Shown here piece by piece: positions 43,525-55,766 of a stretch of 64,000 nucleotides of DNA (position 1 is its first letter; every line of letters starts with the position of its first letter). The stretch is from NCBI GenBank assembly GCA_010093705.1, contig MU006093.1:3785-67784 (forward strand). Reading direction: 5' to 3'. The notes beneath the pieces were generated by a model. That model was not told where the DNA came from. It worked only from the letters and a program-made list of their open reading frames with translations, and searched no databases. Made by a program: the position numbers and the translations under genes. This DNA comes from Patellaria atrata CBS 101060. Its lineage: Eukaryota > Ascomycota > Dothideomycetes > Patellariales > Patellariaceae.

Positions 43525-46500
43525 ATGCATCGCCATACAAAATCCGATGGCTTGGAACTAGCCTCTCCCCGTTCAACTAGAAGTTCTAGTTTCAGCAGTG
43601 ATAGACCTTCCATTGCCGGCTCCATGACTTCCCCAAACCCATCGAACGTTCGACCCCCGCCAGCGTATGTCGCAGCGTCGGCAGCATGTCAGATTGCCTC
43701 AGACCATCATCATGCACAGCTCCGCGAAAGCGGGAACTTCGAGGAGACTGCGGGTGAATGCGCTCTCTTCTCCGAAGCTGCTCTTACCTCAGTGAACGCT
43801 TTTCTAGATCACCTTCTCTATAACATCTTATCCGTTGCGCGTGGTCCTACCCTCTCTATGATACGACCAGCGATTGCGGAAGTCCTCAAGCCGCGTTTGG
43901 CGCGCGAAGCAATGGCTACGGCCGATGAAGAACTTCACACTCTCCTCGCTGGTGAGGAAGAAGAGGATGACATTTTCGAAAGAGATGAAGACACACAGGG
44001 CAAGTGGAACACAGAATTGGTTTGGAAACGAACTAGGCTTCGAATAATGGTTTACAGCAGTCTTGGAGAAATGGAGGATGAAGATGAGGATGAATACTTA
44101 CATAAAGATGACAGCTTTGACACACATGGTCATGATGGAATTAGTATGGGTCTTATATCTTCTGCGGCAGCAATATTCCTCACATCGGTATCGGAGTACA
44201 TTGCGGAGCAGTTGCTCATCATTGCAGGACATGCTGCATATTCTCGCGCGTTAGCGAAGATGAAAAGGTCATCGAGTACCGTATCAAGCCCCGTCTCCGC
44301 GGAACCATCGACTCGCGTGACAGTAGAGGAGTTCGATGTCGAGAAAGTTACGTTTAATCCAACTCTCGGTCGTCTCTGGCGGACCTGGAGAAAGCGTACC
44401 CGAAATTATAGCTCTTTATCAAGCCCACCATCTCGAGGTTCCGGATTCCGCACGGCGAGTGGTTATACAACCCCTCGTAATCGTGGAAGCAGTTCAAGCA
44501 TGGCTGACGGACGACCTGAGGGGTTGAAGTCAACTAACTCTTTAGCCCTCACCGAGTCCCACCAGAGTACAGTCTCCGAAGTTGATATTGCAGCAAATAT
44601 CCCTCTACCAACTTCTGACAACGACGTAAACGAAATTGAAGTCCCTGGTCTCGCAAAAGAATTTGATGATGAAATAGATCATAGTGGGAGATCGACACCA
44701 ATTGTACGTGATCGTCGAAGACCGTCCAGCATGATTCTTTCATCATCAAATCTGTTCTCACCCTCAACGAGGAGAGGAAACAAGCATACCCGATCGACCT
44801 CAGCCCCTTCGCCTCGTCCAGCTTTTTATGAGAATTTCCTTGAGGGCAGCGCAGATGAACTTCCCTTTGTTACTCCAATGGAGCACGTTTCAGAGCGGAG
44901 TTCGTATGTCAAGATTGCAGATTCATCTAACGAGCATCCTCAGCTAGAGCCTATCGACCCTGCAGGAGTTTCGGCTGGGGTAGAGAGCTCAAAAATTCGA
45001 AACGATAGTATCCTGAATACAGGAGAAGCAGCGTCCCCAACCAGCGTGGACTCCCCACCATCAGCTGGTGATTCCGAGGTAGAGATACTTAACTCGAAGC
45101 GTGTAACAATAGGATATCCTCAGCGGACTCCATCCATAGTGAGAACATCATCAGCACGATATTCCAAACGATCTCTTACTCCTCCGGCTGATATTCCCTC
45201 GTCAGTTGATGATGGGCAAATTTCACCGATAGAGCCTGGAGCTGAAGTAGTCGCTGAGCCGAATGTTGAAGAAATTGGAATAGCAACAACGTCCAATGTG
45301 CCTATCCCAGCAATACATGCCGCAACACCAAACCAGACCCATGCTAGGCAAATCCAGAACCAGGCTGGAAATCCAGTCAATGGTGCTACTATTACCCAGT
45401 TACACAAAGAACAACAGATTACTAGAGGTGCATCTGCATCCCCACCACGTGCGAAGAAACCGGTTAATTCAACCATTGTGCAACAATCACACCCGATTCC
45501 TTACGACGTTCCTGTACGTGACGAGTACAGACCCACCCTTACGCAGTCTCACTCAGTATCGCGAAATGTTCCACTAGAATCCGTTAGGGAGGATGCAGTT
45601 CCTACTCGTAAATCAACTGAACGTTCGACCAAGCGCATGTCAACCGGTAGCTCGACTAGTACCAGTCGGTCCAAGGCGATAACTGATGTAGATGCTCTTG
45701 AACGCTCGACTGTTCGTCGTCTATCAAATGCGTCACATCGCAAATCCTCTTCTCAGGGTGGGAGAGAGTCAGAACTGCCGGCCATACCAGGTCGTGCACG
45801 AACAGCAAGCTCTTCAACCAGCGTCAGGGAGTCAGTAGATTCAAGACAGCGTGATTTTGACGAACTTGTCCGCGGTGAAGAGACGGTAAAGTATACATTA
45901 ACGCCGCAGAGCATGCGTGATCTCGATGTAAGAACTCCTCTGACCATTTCGCGATCCTGACTGACATAGACTAGACTCCAAGTCCCCCTATCATCACTGG
46001 GAAGTTGCAAGCTCGCAAGCAGGCCACTAACCCTGTTGAATATCCACGCGTTGTATCCCCGCCAGATTCTCCGAAGGTTCCAAATGTTGCTCCTCGTACT
46101 AGCTCAATAACTCCTACTACGACTCCATCTGTTTCAAAAGGACTGGTGTGTCGGTCTACTCCTTCTGCCCCTCCTAAGGTGATGCCGCCTCCCCGTCCCG
46201 CTCCTGAAAACACCAGGCTCAGGAATGGAAGAACAGCCCGAGGCGCAAGGGTGCAGACGGAACCCGTCCGAGACATGGCAGACTTCATTCGGTCCACGGG
46301 CCCATCTAACGAGCCGGAAATTAAACCTTTCAGCGTTGGCGAGGATACTGTAGCATTCTTTCATAAGAAGGAAAGCCGACCGCCCAATATCGGCAGCAGC
46401 AATAGTTTAGTCAAATCAAATCATCGGCCATCGGGAAGTACTACTCCGCGAAAGACCCCTCGTAAGACCCATCTTGAGGCGCGTGATCCTACAGCTACAG

Positions 46501-47456
46501 CTGATGGGTTCGGCGACCTTATTGACTTTATCCGCCAAGGTCCTCCTAGCAGTGGTATTACAGGCGAACATAGGATTCCACGCCACGTCGCGCCCTTCAG
46601 GAATACTATGGATTCAGATGACTACGGACGTCTGCTTGATGGTGAGGACAGCGAGATTAACGCGCCAAGTACCGCATCACGTCAGACAAACCAATCGAGC
46701 AACTCCCGTACGGGACTTGTAGCTAGCTCCACAACACCCAAGAAGTCTCTGCAACATCCCACATTGAGGAGTGAAAATAACAATAACTTCTCCTACCCGC
46801 CACCAGTCGAGCCTCCAAGGGGTACCCAAATGTTCACGACTCCATCCCTCGCCCACCCAGCTTATTCGAATCAAACCCAGAGCCTCAACAACAACGAACC
46901 TCAGATTCAGCGTACACGCCGTCGCATCAAGGATCCCTACGCCATCGACTCTACCGACGAAGAGGATGATAACGAGGACGACATGACCGCTCTCCCAACG
47001 AACAAAGGCGGCTCAGGAACCCGCCACCCACCTCAAGAAGAGAGCCTAATGGACTTTTTGAAGAACACCGAACCACCACCTTCAACACAGAAGTTACTTC
47101 CCTTCACCGGCAAGTCCGTCGACGAGGCCATGAAACGGAACGCTCAGTTCGATGACGCGGGCCACTATATCGGCGACAAGATCGCGAAGAAGGAATCCGT
47201 CCCCGCTCCGACAGCTAATACGAGCGTGCCGAGGACGTTTGGAGCCGGTCAAGGGGTACCGCAGAAGCAGGTACAGAGGCAGACATTAAAGCCCCGTGAA
47301 CCGGTCAAGGGCCGCAGGAACGATACCAGCGATTTGGCGGACTTTCTCCTTAATTCCGGACCTCCGGAACCCGTGAGTAGGGGACTGGGGAATGGTACAG
47401 GGACGGGAGTGGAGAACGGGGAGAAGAAGAAGAAGAGGTTTTGGGAGAGAAGGTGA
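43525..47456 (+). CDS. Large conserved fungal protein with a helical N-terminal domain, low-complexity body and repeated DF..GPP motif, 1294 aa
   Basis: Two exons, 43525-45927 and 45975-47456. The 47-base intron (GTAAGA donor, CTGAC branch, TAG acceptor) joins MRDLD to TPSPPIITGK in frame. Residues about 45-250 are ordered and mostly helical (AYVAASAACQIASDH; ALTSVNAFLDHLLYNILSVA; MIRPAIAEVLKPRLAREAMA; ISMGLISSAAAIFLTSVSEY). They look histone-fold-like by eye, which is inference. The rest is Ser/Pro-rich and disordered. The second exon carries four copies of a short motif: MADFIRSTGP, LIDFIRQGPP, LMDFLKNTEPPP and LADFLLNSGPP. The C-terminus is basic (EKKKKRFWERR). I do not recognise a characterised orthologue. 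The length and motif series suggest a scaffold. Confidence 0.8.
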
Positions 47457-48364
47457 GGTTTTAATGGAGGTGGAGGAGATCTGTTCTCTTTGGGAGGAGT
47501 AGTCCTTAAGATTCTGATTTCACGAGTATCTTCTCGGCGCCATTAGGAAGGTTTTGATCCCCCCGATCTTCTATCTTCCGCGTACCTTGAGGCATGATTT
47601 TCCCATTTCGAAGAGTTTGTACAATTTCTGCTTTTTTTTTTATAAAGGGGTTTCTTACGGCGGTTTTCGGCTTTTTCGTGTATATTGTTTTCTTCTTCGA
47701 GCAAATTATATGGTTGAGACTAGATCAGATTGGTAACTGGATACCCGCTCCCCTTTCTCTGCATTTTGTACTGTACGTATGGGACTTTTCAGGGGAATTG
47801 AATTTCTTGATGTGTACACTGGATATTCAGACGTCTGTTGAGTGTGAACCGGATCTCTATCGTCCGTTTGCTCAAGTGATGATCCTACCGTCCTGTACGT
47901 TTTAGGACATCGTTCCAGCAGTTCCGTTTGAAACTCTGCTCGAACTGTACAGGAATCCAGAAACTACCTTCGTGTACAGGAAATAAGGAAGTACGTAAGG
48001 TTACAGTTCGACCTTACATCGCCCTCCGTGTCTCCAGGAGGTAAAAGGGGTGATGAGATGGGGGGGTACCTGAGTAGGTAAATAAGATGGTTTGAGTAAA
48101 GCGGGCAATCGGAGACCAGATAATCGTCACCGAGTTGGATTTATTACACGGTACGGGAGGTACATCACATAACAGATGGCAGCAGTGTATTAGATATTGA
48201 GAGATTGAATCAAGATGCATTGAAGCATTAACCATCCCCTATTGAACCCTATACAAACCAAAGGAAAAATGAGTACATGGTCAATGTATCATCATGGTAA
48301 TGAATTTAACTCCACCCTCTATGCTAGGCACCCAGAGAACCCCTCCGCTACAGTTGAATCCCAC
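47457..48364. other. Convergent intergenic region
   Basis: Lies between the 3' ends of the scaffold-like gene and glutamine synthetase. Nothing recognised. Confidence 0.4.
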
Positions 48365-50166
48365 TCATGGCTTGCGAATGGGAACAATCATCTCCTGCTC
48401 CACCAATGGGTTCTCCTTGACCTTCTTTGCCATGTTGGCGCCCTCGACCTGACCGCACAGAGTCTCAACGATGATACCGGTGACTTGATACGGGTCCGCG
48501 TTGGAGGCGGGTCTGCGATCTTCGAAGTAACCTTTGCCCTCCTGCGCACACTGGCGGTTAACACGGACGGAAGCGCCACGGTTAGCTACGCCCCATGTGA
48601 ACTTGTCGTACGAAGCCGTTTCGTGTTTGCCCGTCATGCGCTGTGCATTGTCTTCGCCATACACCTCCATGTGCTCCTTCTGGCGCTTGGAGAGCTTCTC
48701 CATGGCGGCTTCGATGTGCTTCATGCCACCCTCCTCGCGCATCTCCTTTGTGCTGACGTTGGTGTGGAGACCGGCACCATTCCAGTCGCCGGGGATGGGT
48801 TTCGGGGCGAAGGTTACCTTTGCACCGTATTCTTCGGCGACACGGTGGAGGAGGAATCGGGACATCCAAAGTTGATCGCCCACTAGAATAGTTTATTAGT
48901 GGTAGCGGGAGGAGGATTAAGTTGGATGATTAGCTTACAATCAATACCCTTGCAAGGACCGACTTGGTACTCCCATTGGGCAGGCATGACCTCAGCATTG
49001 GTACCTGAGATTTCGATGCCAGCGAACAAACACGCCTTATAGTGTGACTCCACGATGTCTCTACACATGACCTTGCCGGTACCGACACCGCAGTAGTACG
49101 GGCCCTGAGGAGCAGGGAAGCCATTCTTGGGCCAGCCATACGGCCAGCCGTCGAAGCCGAGGAGTGTGTATTCTTGCTCCAGACCGAACCAGAACTCGTG
49201 CTTCGCATGTGCCTCCATCACGACGGCTGCGTCATGACGGAAGTTATATGCGTTTGGCGACCCATCCGACATCCAGGTCTCGCACATTACGAGAATATTA
49301 TCGCCCAGACGGAAAGGATCGGGGAAGAAGGCGACGGGTCTGAGGTAGACGTCAGAGTTGTCGCCTGGCGCTTGACCGGTCGATGAGCCGTCAAAGTTCC
49401 ATTCTGGGAGTTCCTTGATATTTGAGACTTTGCCCTTGAGGGTCTGAAGAAAAGGTCACATGTCAGCTTCGATAAGACTCAAATAGAGATATATACAATG
49501 TATATATGATGTATTAGAGAAAAGGTGGAGAATGGAGAAAGTGAGGGAGCGAGGGAGTGACGAGGGAGTGAAAAGTGTGTGCAATGTGCAGTCGTCACTG
49601 CCATAAAAGCAATTAACTCCATCAGGGAAAGTGCGATGTGGGTTGGAGAAGGAGCAAGGGGAGTTGTTGCCTCGGTGGATCGTATCGGCTTAAGCCGGCT
49701 GTTGGGGTCTTGAGTTGTGGCTGCAGGTTTGGCGATAGGCTTGCTTATCGCGGGGTTCGTCGCTGATAAGAGCCAGAAAAAGCACAAACCCCGGATAGAT
49801 TCGATGCCGTCGTCATCAATCACAATGATTCAGACACTCGTATGATGATGGGAATGATTTTGAGAAGATAATTTTGAGAAGGAAATGTTGCAATTCTTAC
49901 CTTGCACTTGGAGCGTACACCCCCTGAGCTATCGATCCAGACATACTCTGCGATAACGGAGCCCTTTTGGTCGAGCTTCAAATACTTCGAGAGCTGCAGA
50001 AGAAGTCAGTGCGTTGAGATATCGAGAAAGTGAATCGGCAGAATTGAGGCAATGCTCACATTGGCGGTGTTGGAAACGATGGTTGATTCGGCCTGGTAAG
50101 GAGTCAGTACTACTGTTGCCATGAATAGCTCGTTCGAGGCACAAAAGACGCGGTGAAACGTACCAT
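48365..50166 (-). CDS. Glutamine synthetase, eukaryotic type II, 383 aa
   Basis: ATP-dependent ligation of ammonia to glutamate; the central nitrogen-assimilation enzyme. Five coding exons: 50166-50164 (the ATG alone), 50092-50060, 49993-49901, 49443-48939 and 48882-48365. All joins are in frame, and the fifth begins T|TG to give GIDLGDQLW. Signatures are [20 protein letters not shown] (glutamate/ATP site), [46 protein letters not shown] and [10 protein letters not shown]. Metal-binding Glu and the catalytic Asp of DGSS are present. The initiator codon is followed at once by a GTACGT donor. Intron 3 (49444-49900, 457 bases) is unusually long. Usually cytosolic and octameric or decameric. The gene is essential in most fungi and under GATA-factor nitrogen control. 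Confidence 0.97.
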
Positions 50167-50348
50167 GATTGCTGGCTGGGAATGTGCGATCAAAGTCAAA
50201 TGGGTATTATAATCGACTGTGGTTGGGTGGATTGAGGCTGGTCTTGGAAGAAGGAAGACACAGACAAAGGAGGAAAAGGGTTCTTTGAAGTGAGTCGCGT
50301 GAGAAGAAGAGAGGAAGAGTGAGTGGAAGAGAGGGGGGGGGGGGTTGG

Positions 50349-50430
50349 ATATAAAAGATAAGGGAGAACAAAACTGGTGGGGAGACTTGAATTATTTATC
50401 GGATAGAGCAGCGGTGGAAGTCGATAGCCA
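50349..50430 (-). promoter_or_regulatory. Cluster of GATA-factor sites upstream of glutamine synthetase
   Basis: GATAAG at 50357-50362, TTATC at 50396-50400 next to GATAG at 50402-50406, and GATAG at 50423-50427. These are HGATAR-type cores bound by AreA/NIT2, 190-260 bases upstream of the start at 50166. A run of 12 G lies just downstream (50333-50344). Assignment is by motif and gene context only. Confidence 0.45.
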
Positions 50431-53400
50431 AGATGTGGTGGCCGAGACGGCGAGACCTGAATGTCGTGGGATTTTTTGACTACTTGTCCCTGAAGAAGCA
50501 AGCTTTGGCAATCAATTTGACGGCAACTGTGGGATTGACGCGGATAGAATCTGGTAGATGCATGCACATACCCAGCGCAGTGATACCTAGAACAACTATA
50601 ACCTCTACTCTCCATCGCCGGCACCGCTTGAGTTAAACCATGTATGTACCTTATTACCTTACCGTAGAGATGCGTTATCAAAGCCTCTTTGTTTGTGTTT
50701 TTGTATCATCATCCATTGTCAGTGAGGGGAGATATCCCTCCAATACCCGCACCAATAGTCATTTTCCGATTTGACACTGCCTTTACAAAACCCGCCTAGA
50801 CCATCTTTGTTTTCCTTTTTCTTTCCGTACTTTTCGCCATCGTACCGTAATTAGTATGGTTAGAACTAGTTGTATTCAGAACCTCAACAATTCCCCGGAT
50901 ATTCTTAGTCCTTGATTCAGCCGCCTAACTCACATACGGTACCTTGTCCCTTATCGGATGAAGTAGGAAAAGTAGAAAGATATTGATAATAACCACTTTA
51001 CTTGACATTCTCGCCGCCTTTTTCTGATCCACAAAACTAAATTCTGACGGAAATATTGATTTTAGCTTGAGATTCGGGGTTCCTACGCTAGGATTGAAAC
51101 CGCTTGTCTGGAAGGAGGTTGTTCATCAAAAGCTGGACAAAGCTGACCTTTGTCGTTTCCACATATCGGCTTCCGAATCCGAAATACCTCAAACCATTAC
51201 GCCGTAATAGCAATGCCGCGGGCGTACTTTTACCGTTACCAATGTTCGGATCTAGACATTTCGAAGCCAAGGAAACAATAAATGCCGATCTTGGCGAGCA
51301 CCTGCATGAAACTGTGCTGTACATCTGATTCTCTCTGACGCAGTTGAAGTGGTGATGGGGTTGAACTCACCACTTACTGTATCGACCCAGAAACCACCAT
51401 CATACTTACAACTGAATATCCAGATCGGTTTAGCTAAAAGCCATTGTCTGTCAAGTCATATCAGCCTTATCAGGATCTTCATGAGATTCTCAGAACATTG
51501 TGGTCTCTGTGCATGAAAAATGCAAGTATGGCGTCAAGGTAGATTGTTTGAAACTCCCCTTCTGAGCGGAATCCTCGAGATTGATTCTTTTCGAGCGGTT
51601 TCTGGTCTGGGCTGATGATGTTTCTTTTCGAAGTCGTCGCTGCAGGTTGTATGCAGTTGGAGAAGTTGACGATGAGGGGTTTTCCTCTTCCCCTCCCCCG
51701 CCATCATCCCATGCGTCCAACCCACGCGAGCACCTTTTTTTGTACCTCAACCTTCAACCTTTTCTCCCACAATACTTCCCTTTTCCATCGTGAGGGAGGA
51801 ACGTGCTGCAACGGACTCCTACTTTGTGCGTGGAATTTAGTAATTCTAAATACCTCTTCACCGACTAAGGAGACGGTTAGTAACAAGTATTTTAATTGAA
51901 AGTATTTGTGCGCCCGTTTCTCCCCGCGATGTCGCCCCCGAGAGCCCCTCCCGAGTTCAACACATGCCTTAGCCCGACGACTGGAAAATTCTAGCGCAGA
52001 TAAGTGGCCGATCCGTCGCACTTCCAAACCAGCCAGATGGCGCAGATTTCAAGGGTTTGACCGTGCCTTATCTCTAGAAAGATTAGCCAATGAATGTGCT
52101 TATTTGCTTTTTTTATGATGATGGAAAATACGTAATCCGGGGCCGCTAATTTCAACGTCTGATTGTGCTGATATCTCTTGTCGTTTCGATCAAGGAGATC
52201 TTTTCGTCCCAACCTAATGGAAGTTCTGACTGTACTTATGCTAAACTCATCCTATCAACAATCAAAATGCTCTTTCAACTCTTGCAAATCAGATACGGTA
52301 CAATGACGACGATAGGTTAGAGCTCTCTCTAGAGTCATCTTATCTTCTCATGGGAGAAAATGGCTTACCTCTCTGTGTGAGAGTCGATTATGCGAGTTTC
52401 CCCTAGCGACCTTCCTTTTTCCAATAAGAACGAAACACGAGCACTCAGAAAGGTTTGAGAAGCCTTGCCCCATAGAGTTACACTTATCAACGTGTTTTTC
52501 TGATGTGTGCGCGGTCGTTCCAACCTTCAATTGTCGTTGGAGGTTGCTGATATTCGTCGCTTCATATGAAGTGACGTCTCAGATCCCACTCGCACGGTGA
52601 CCCTCTACCCCAGATTACAAAGTACCTTGGCCGCCAGACTAACACGCCCTGCACTTGTACCTGCGTCGGTGGCCCGTGTATCGCGTAATATCAGGGGATG
52701 TAGCCTGTAATAAGGGAAATCACGAGTTGATGCGTTACTGCTATGCAGGGCCAAGTCCGGGACGTCCGGACGCTGCCTCGACCCAACTTGTCGTCTCAGC
52801 GTGGGAGATACCGCGTATAGTGTGCTATGTTCGAAGACGCTTATAGAGCTCGACGTTCCGCAAGTGGGGTTCCCCATAGGGGTAGATGTTTGGTAATCAA
52901 ATCTTCAGGAAAGTTTACTGAACAAGCACCCCAAACTTGTCACATTGATGAAAGGTGTGAGATGGGTACAGCAAATGAAGAACCAATGATGAAACTCAAA
53001 CCCCAAGAAATTTGGGGATACTGATTCAAGTTGGAATGGCTAAAGATAGACCTTAGCAGTTAGTAGTGGCACTGACCAAACCAGGGCTTACTTACGCACT
53101 GAGATATGGACCTGCCCCGTCCTATGTGCATACATATTAACCCCCATTCCCTATATTGTTGAAAAAATGCTTCTTCAAAAATTGCTTTAGGTACGAACAG
53201 CATCACGTGAGCTGAAAGGTTGCTCGGAAGTTTGCAAACAGGGACAGGTAGGACAGACACCATTTCTACCCGAGGCTGCATTCTGAGGTATCCTAATATT
53301 GTTTGCTGGGTGTTCCTTGGGTATCAACCCCTGTTGTTGTCATTTCAATTCTTACTTTACGTCTTCAACCATCGTTCCGGACCTTGATCAGGAAACGGAA

Positions 53401-53871
53401 GTAGGTAGATGATGGCAAATAGTTCCAAATTTTCTAACGACCATTACATCTTTAAATCCATCTCTTTTCCGGCAATAACCTCAGTTCAACTTTTTAGTCT
53501 GGAAGCAAGGAGTCCAAATCAAGGGAAGAAGTAGAGCGGTCCCTTTTTCCGCCCTATGGTTGAAGCCGATATCAATGACTCGATTTTGCTTATTGAAATC
53601 GTTTCGCATAGTTTGACATGGGACGACGAATTGAAAGTTTCCAAATACCAGGCCTGCGATGTAAAACAATGCGGATTTTCGTAAAAACACAATGACAACA
53701 ACGTTGTGTTTGTCCATATAGGAAATGGGTTCTCTATTAAACAGTGGGACCGGGACATATTGCACAGCACCTCTTTCTTGCTGATACCGTATCCGCAAAT
53801 CCTTCATTCGTCGAATCCACCACCGGCACTGGTTGTCGACAGAATCCACACTTAGCGTATATATTTCAAAG
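50431..53871. other. Long gene-poor stretch
   Basis: About 3.4 kb. Frames up to ~120 codons exist (for example minus 53849-53481), but none shows a family motif, splice support or a signal peptide. No repeat family identified. Small unrecognised genes may be hidden here. Confidence 0.3.
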
Positions 53872-54261
53872 ATGTGTCGAATGGAGAATGTATTTCATCT
53901 CCCTTGTGGACACTGGGGTCGCCAAAGGTTTCTCGGTGAGCCTTGTGTGAGATCTGTCATCTCTGCTGGGAAACGCATGCCTTGCTGGTACCCAGTTACG
54001 GAGGGAATGTTCACCTGTAAAGAGCTATGCATCGGTTGCAAACGTCTTAAATCATATGGTGGAGAGTGGCAGCCGTTCGCCAAGATCTCTCTTAAAGGTT
54101 GGACTCACATCGAGAGGAAAGCAAGCCGGAGGCAATCAAATGCGTCTGTTATCAGTGCTTCTGCGTATGGTGATTTTGTCTTCCCTCCTCGAGATAGGAA
54201 ATACAGCTTAGCCTCTATCTGTTCGCAGGACGGCGGTATTATTGATCATCGAACCGAATGA
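53872..54261 (+). CDS. Small Cys/His-containing hypothetical protein, 129 aa
   Basis: Start taken at the ATG of MCRMENVFHLPCGHWG (53872); an upstream in-frame ATG at 53833 adds 13 residues. Cysteines and histidine are spaced as possible metal ligands in the first half: MCRM, LPCGHWG, GEPCVRS, PCWYP, FTCKELCIGCKRL. The segment GEWQPFAKISLKGWTHIE and the Ser/Arg-rich tail follow. This resembles small zinc-ribbon-like hypothetical proteins seen in many filamentous fungi, but I cannot name the family. No signal peptide. Confidence 0.6.
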   Translation: MCRMENVFHLPCGHWGRQRFLGEPCVRSVISAGKRMPCWYPVTEGMFTCKELCIGCKRLKSYGGEWQPFAKISLKGWTHIERKASRRQSNASVISASAYGDFVFPPRDRKYSLASICSQDGGIIDHRTE

Positions 54262-55382
54262 GATGGAGTAGTCGGATATATTGAAAGTTTTGGGAAATTC
54301 GGAAATGTAATGAGGGGACCGGAAATGAAGAATGGAGATAAAAATAGGATAGAGCTGAAAGTGCGCCAAACGAAATTTACAGCAACGAGTGAACAGCATT
54401 ACGTTCTCATGGACCTACTGTGATAAAGGTAGTTCATGTATATATCACAAATGCGCTCGCTCGGACCCATAGGCTTGATGTTGGCTACTTCCTGGAGTTT
54501 CAGGTTGGTTGACACAAGAGATGGTGATGTGTTTGATGGATTCCCATCTCTCGTGTTTGAGCTCGACGTTATGCAGATTCATGTAATTAGAATCGCATCT
54601 CAGCTATCCTGTAAACTTATAACGGTAGGAGCAGTTTGCCACCCTGCAAATTTCAAGGTCTGACCTCGTTTATCTTATCAGATCGCGAATCATTTTCTTT
54701 GAACCCCCTCTATCGAATTCCTTCCATCAACATCCCAAAGTTCATCTCGCATCGCAAACGCGAGTGAACAGTTATCAATTTTGTTCAGGGACGGGTCTGC
54801 TGGCTTTTCAGTGGCAATATACCGTGGACGATAAGGTACTGTACCTTAGGAAACCCTTCTCACAGCATCGACATCCATTTATATTTCGTGAAGGCCACCT
54901 AGTCGTCTCGGTTCGGTTCAGTTACGATAACCCGAAGTGGCATTATGTTATCTCCGTTCAGAAATACCTTTATTTTGACTTTATAGCCGTGGGAACACCT
55001 CGGTATCGCCTCAGCAGTTCACTTTACCGCGCCCCGTAAACGCCGTTATTCAAGAAGGACCTTAAGTATCTTAAAACTTTCATTGCGGTTCCCTCTTTTT
55101 CTTTTCCCAAGGGCAAGCACCCAAGCTCACGAAAGTTGAACAAAGAAGCTCCTTGTTTTATTACTATTAGTCTGAAGAATAATCAGGTCTAATGATTGTC
55201 ACTCCCAGGTCTCTTTGTTGTATTCAATTATCGAGACTGTCTGAGCTTCACCAGCTTCAAGATCCATATATCTATGTACAGTCTCCATTATCTCCATTTA
55301 CATGTAATCCAATGTCAATCAACGAATCTACGAATTTGCGAATCCAAAAAACCATACGAATAGAATCCAGCTTCAACTAAAT
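54262..55382. other. Intergenic, no gene seen
   Basis: Short plus-strand frames (for example 54764-55039) look partly coding but have no family, splice partner or start support. Confidence 0.3.
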
Positions 55383-55766
55383 ATGCGTTTCGGTAGCACA
55401 ACCCCCATTTTTCTCACATCCACTGTCGCTGTATCGGCTTTCTACCCTATCCCCACCCCTCTAATCACTATTCCCTCCCCCATCGCGTCAATTCTGTCCT
55501 CTAGATCCTCGAGCGACTCCTCAACTACCAATACCAGTACACCCGTCCTAAAGACTGGCATCACAGCCTCCTTCAATGTCAATCCAGATGGTTCTCTTGG
55601 AATTCGTGCCGATATCAATATCTCCGACGCTGATATCTCTGCCTTAATCAAGCTCATCGTTGCTCATCTGGACGATATTTATTTGCAGAGTCTCGACCTA
55701 GCGGGGTTGCTTAGCGCTTTGGGGACGGATATGTTAGGTATGCTGGGGAATATATTGGGAAAATAG
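55383..55766 (+). CDS. Small cysteine-free secreted protein candidate, 127 aa
   Basis: A single open frame starting MRFGSTTPIFLTSTVAVSAF, which has a plausible signal peptide (hydrophobic core TPIFLTSTVAVSAF). A Pro/Ile/Ser/Thr-rich spacer (YPIPTPLITIPSPIAS, then a Ser/Thr run) follows. The last part has regular hydrophobic spacing (ISALIKLIVAHLDDIYLQ, LAGLLSALGTDMLGMLGN) that suggests amphipathic helices. There are no cysteines. No homologous family recognised. Could be a cell-surface protein or an effector-like secreted protein. It stands alone, with no close neighbour. Confidence 0.6.
   Translation: MRFGSTTPIFLTSTVAVSAFYPIPTPLITIPSPIASILSSRSSSDSSTTNTSTPVLKTGITASFNVNPDGSLGIRADINISDADISALIKLIVAHLDDIYLQSLDLAGLLSALGTDMLGMLGNILGK

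Noticed and set aside
48242-48886. 214-codon plus-strand frame
   Set aside because: Antisense shadow of the last glutamine synthetase exon.
53481-53849. 122-codon minus-strand frame
   Set aside because: No family, signal or splice support, and a second minus-strand frame of similar quality overlaps it.
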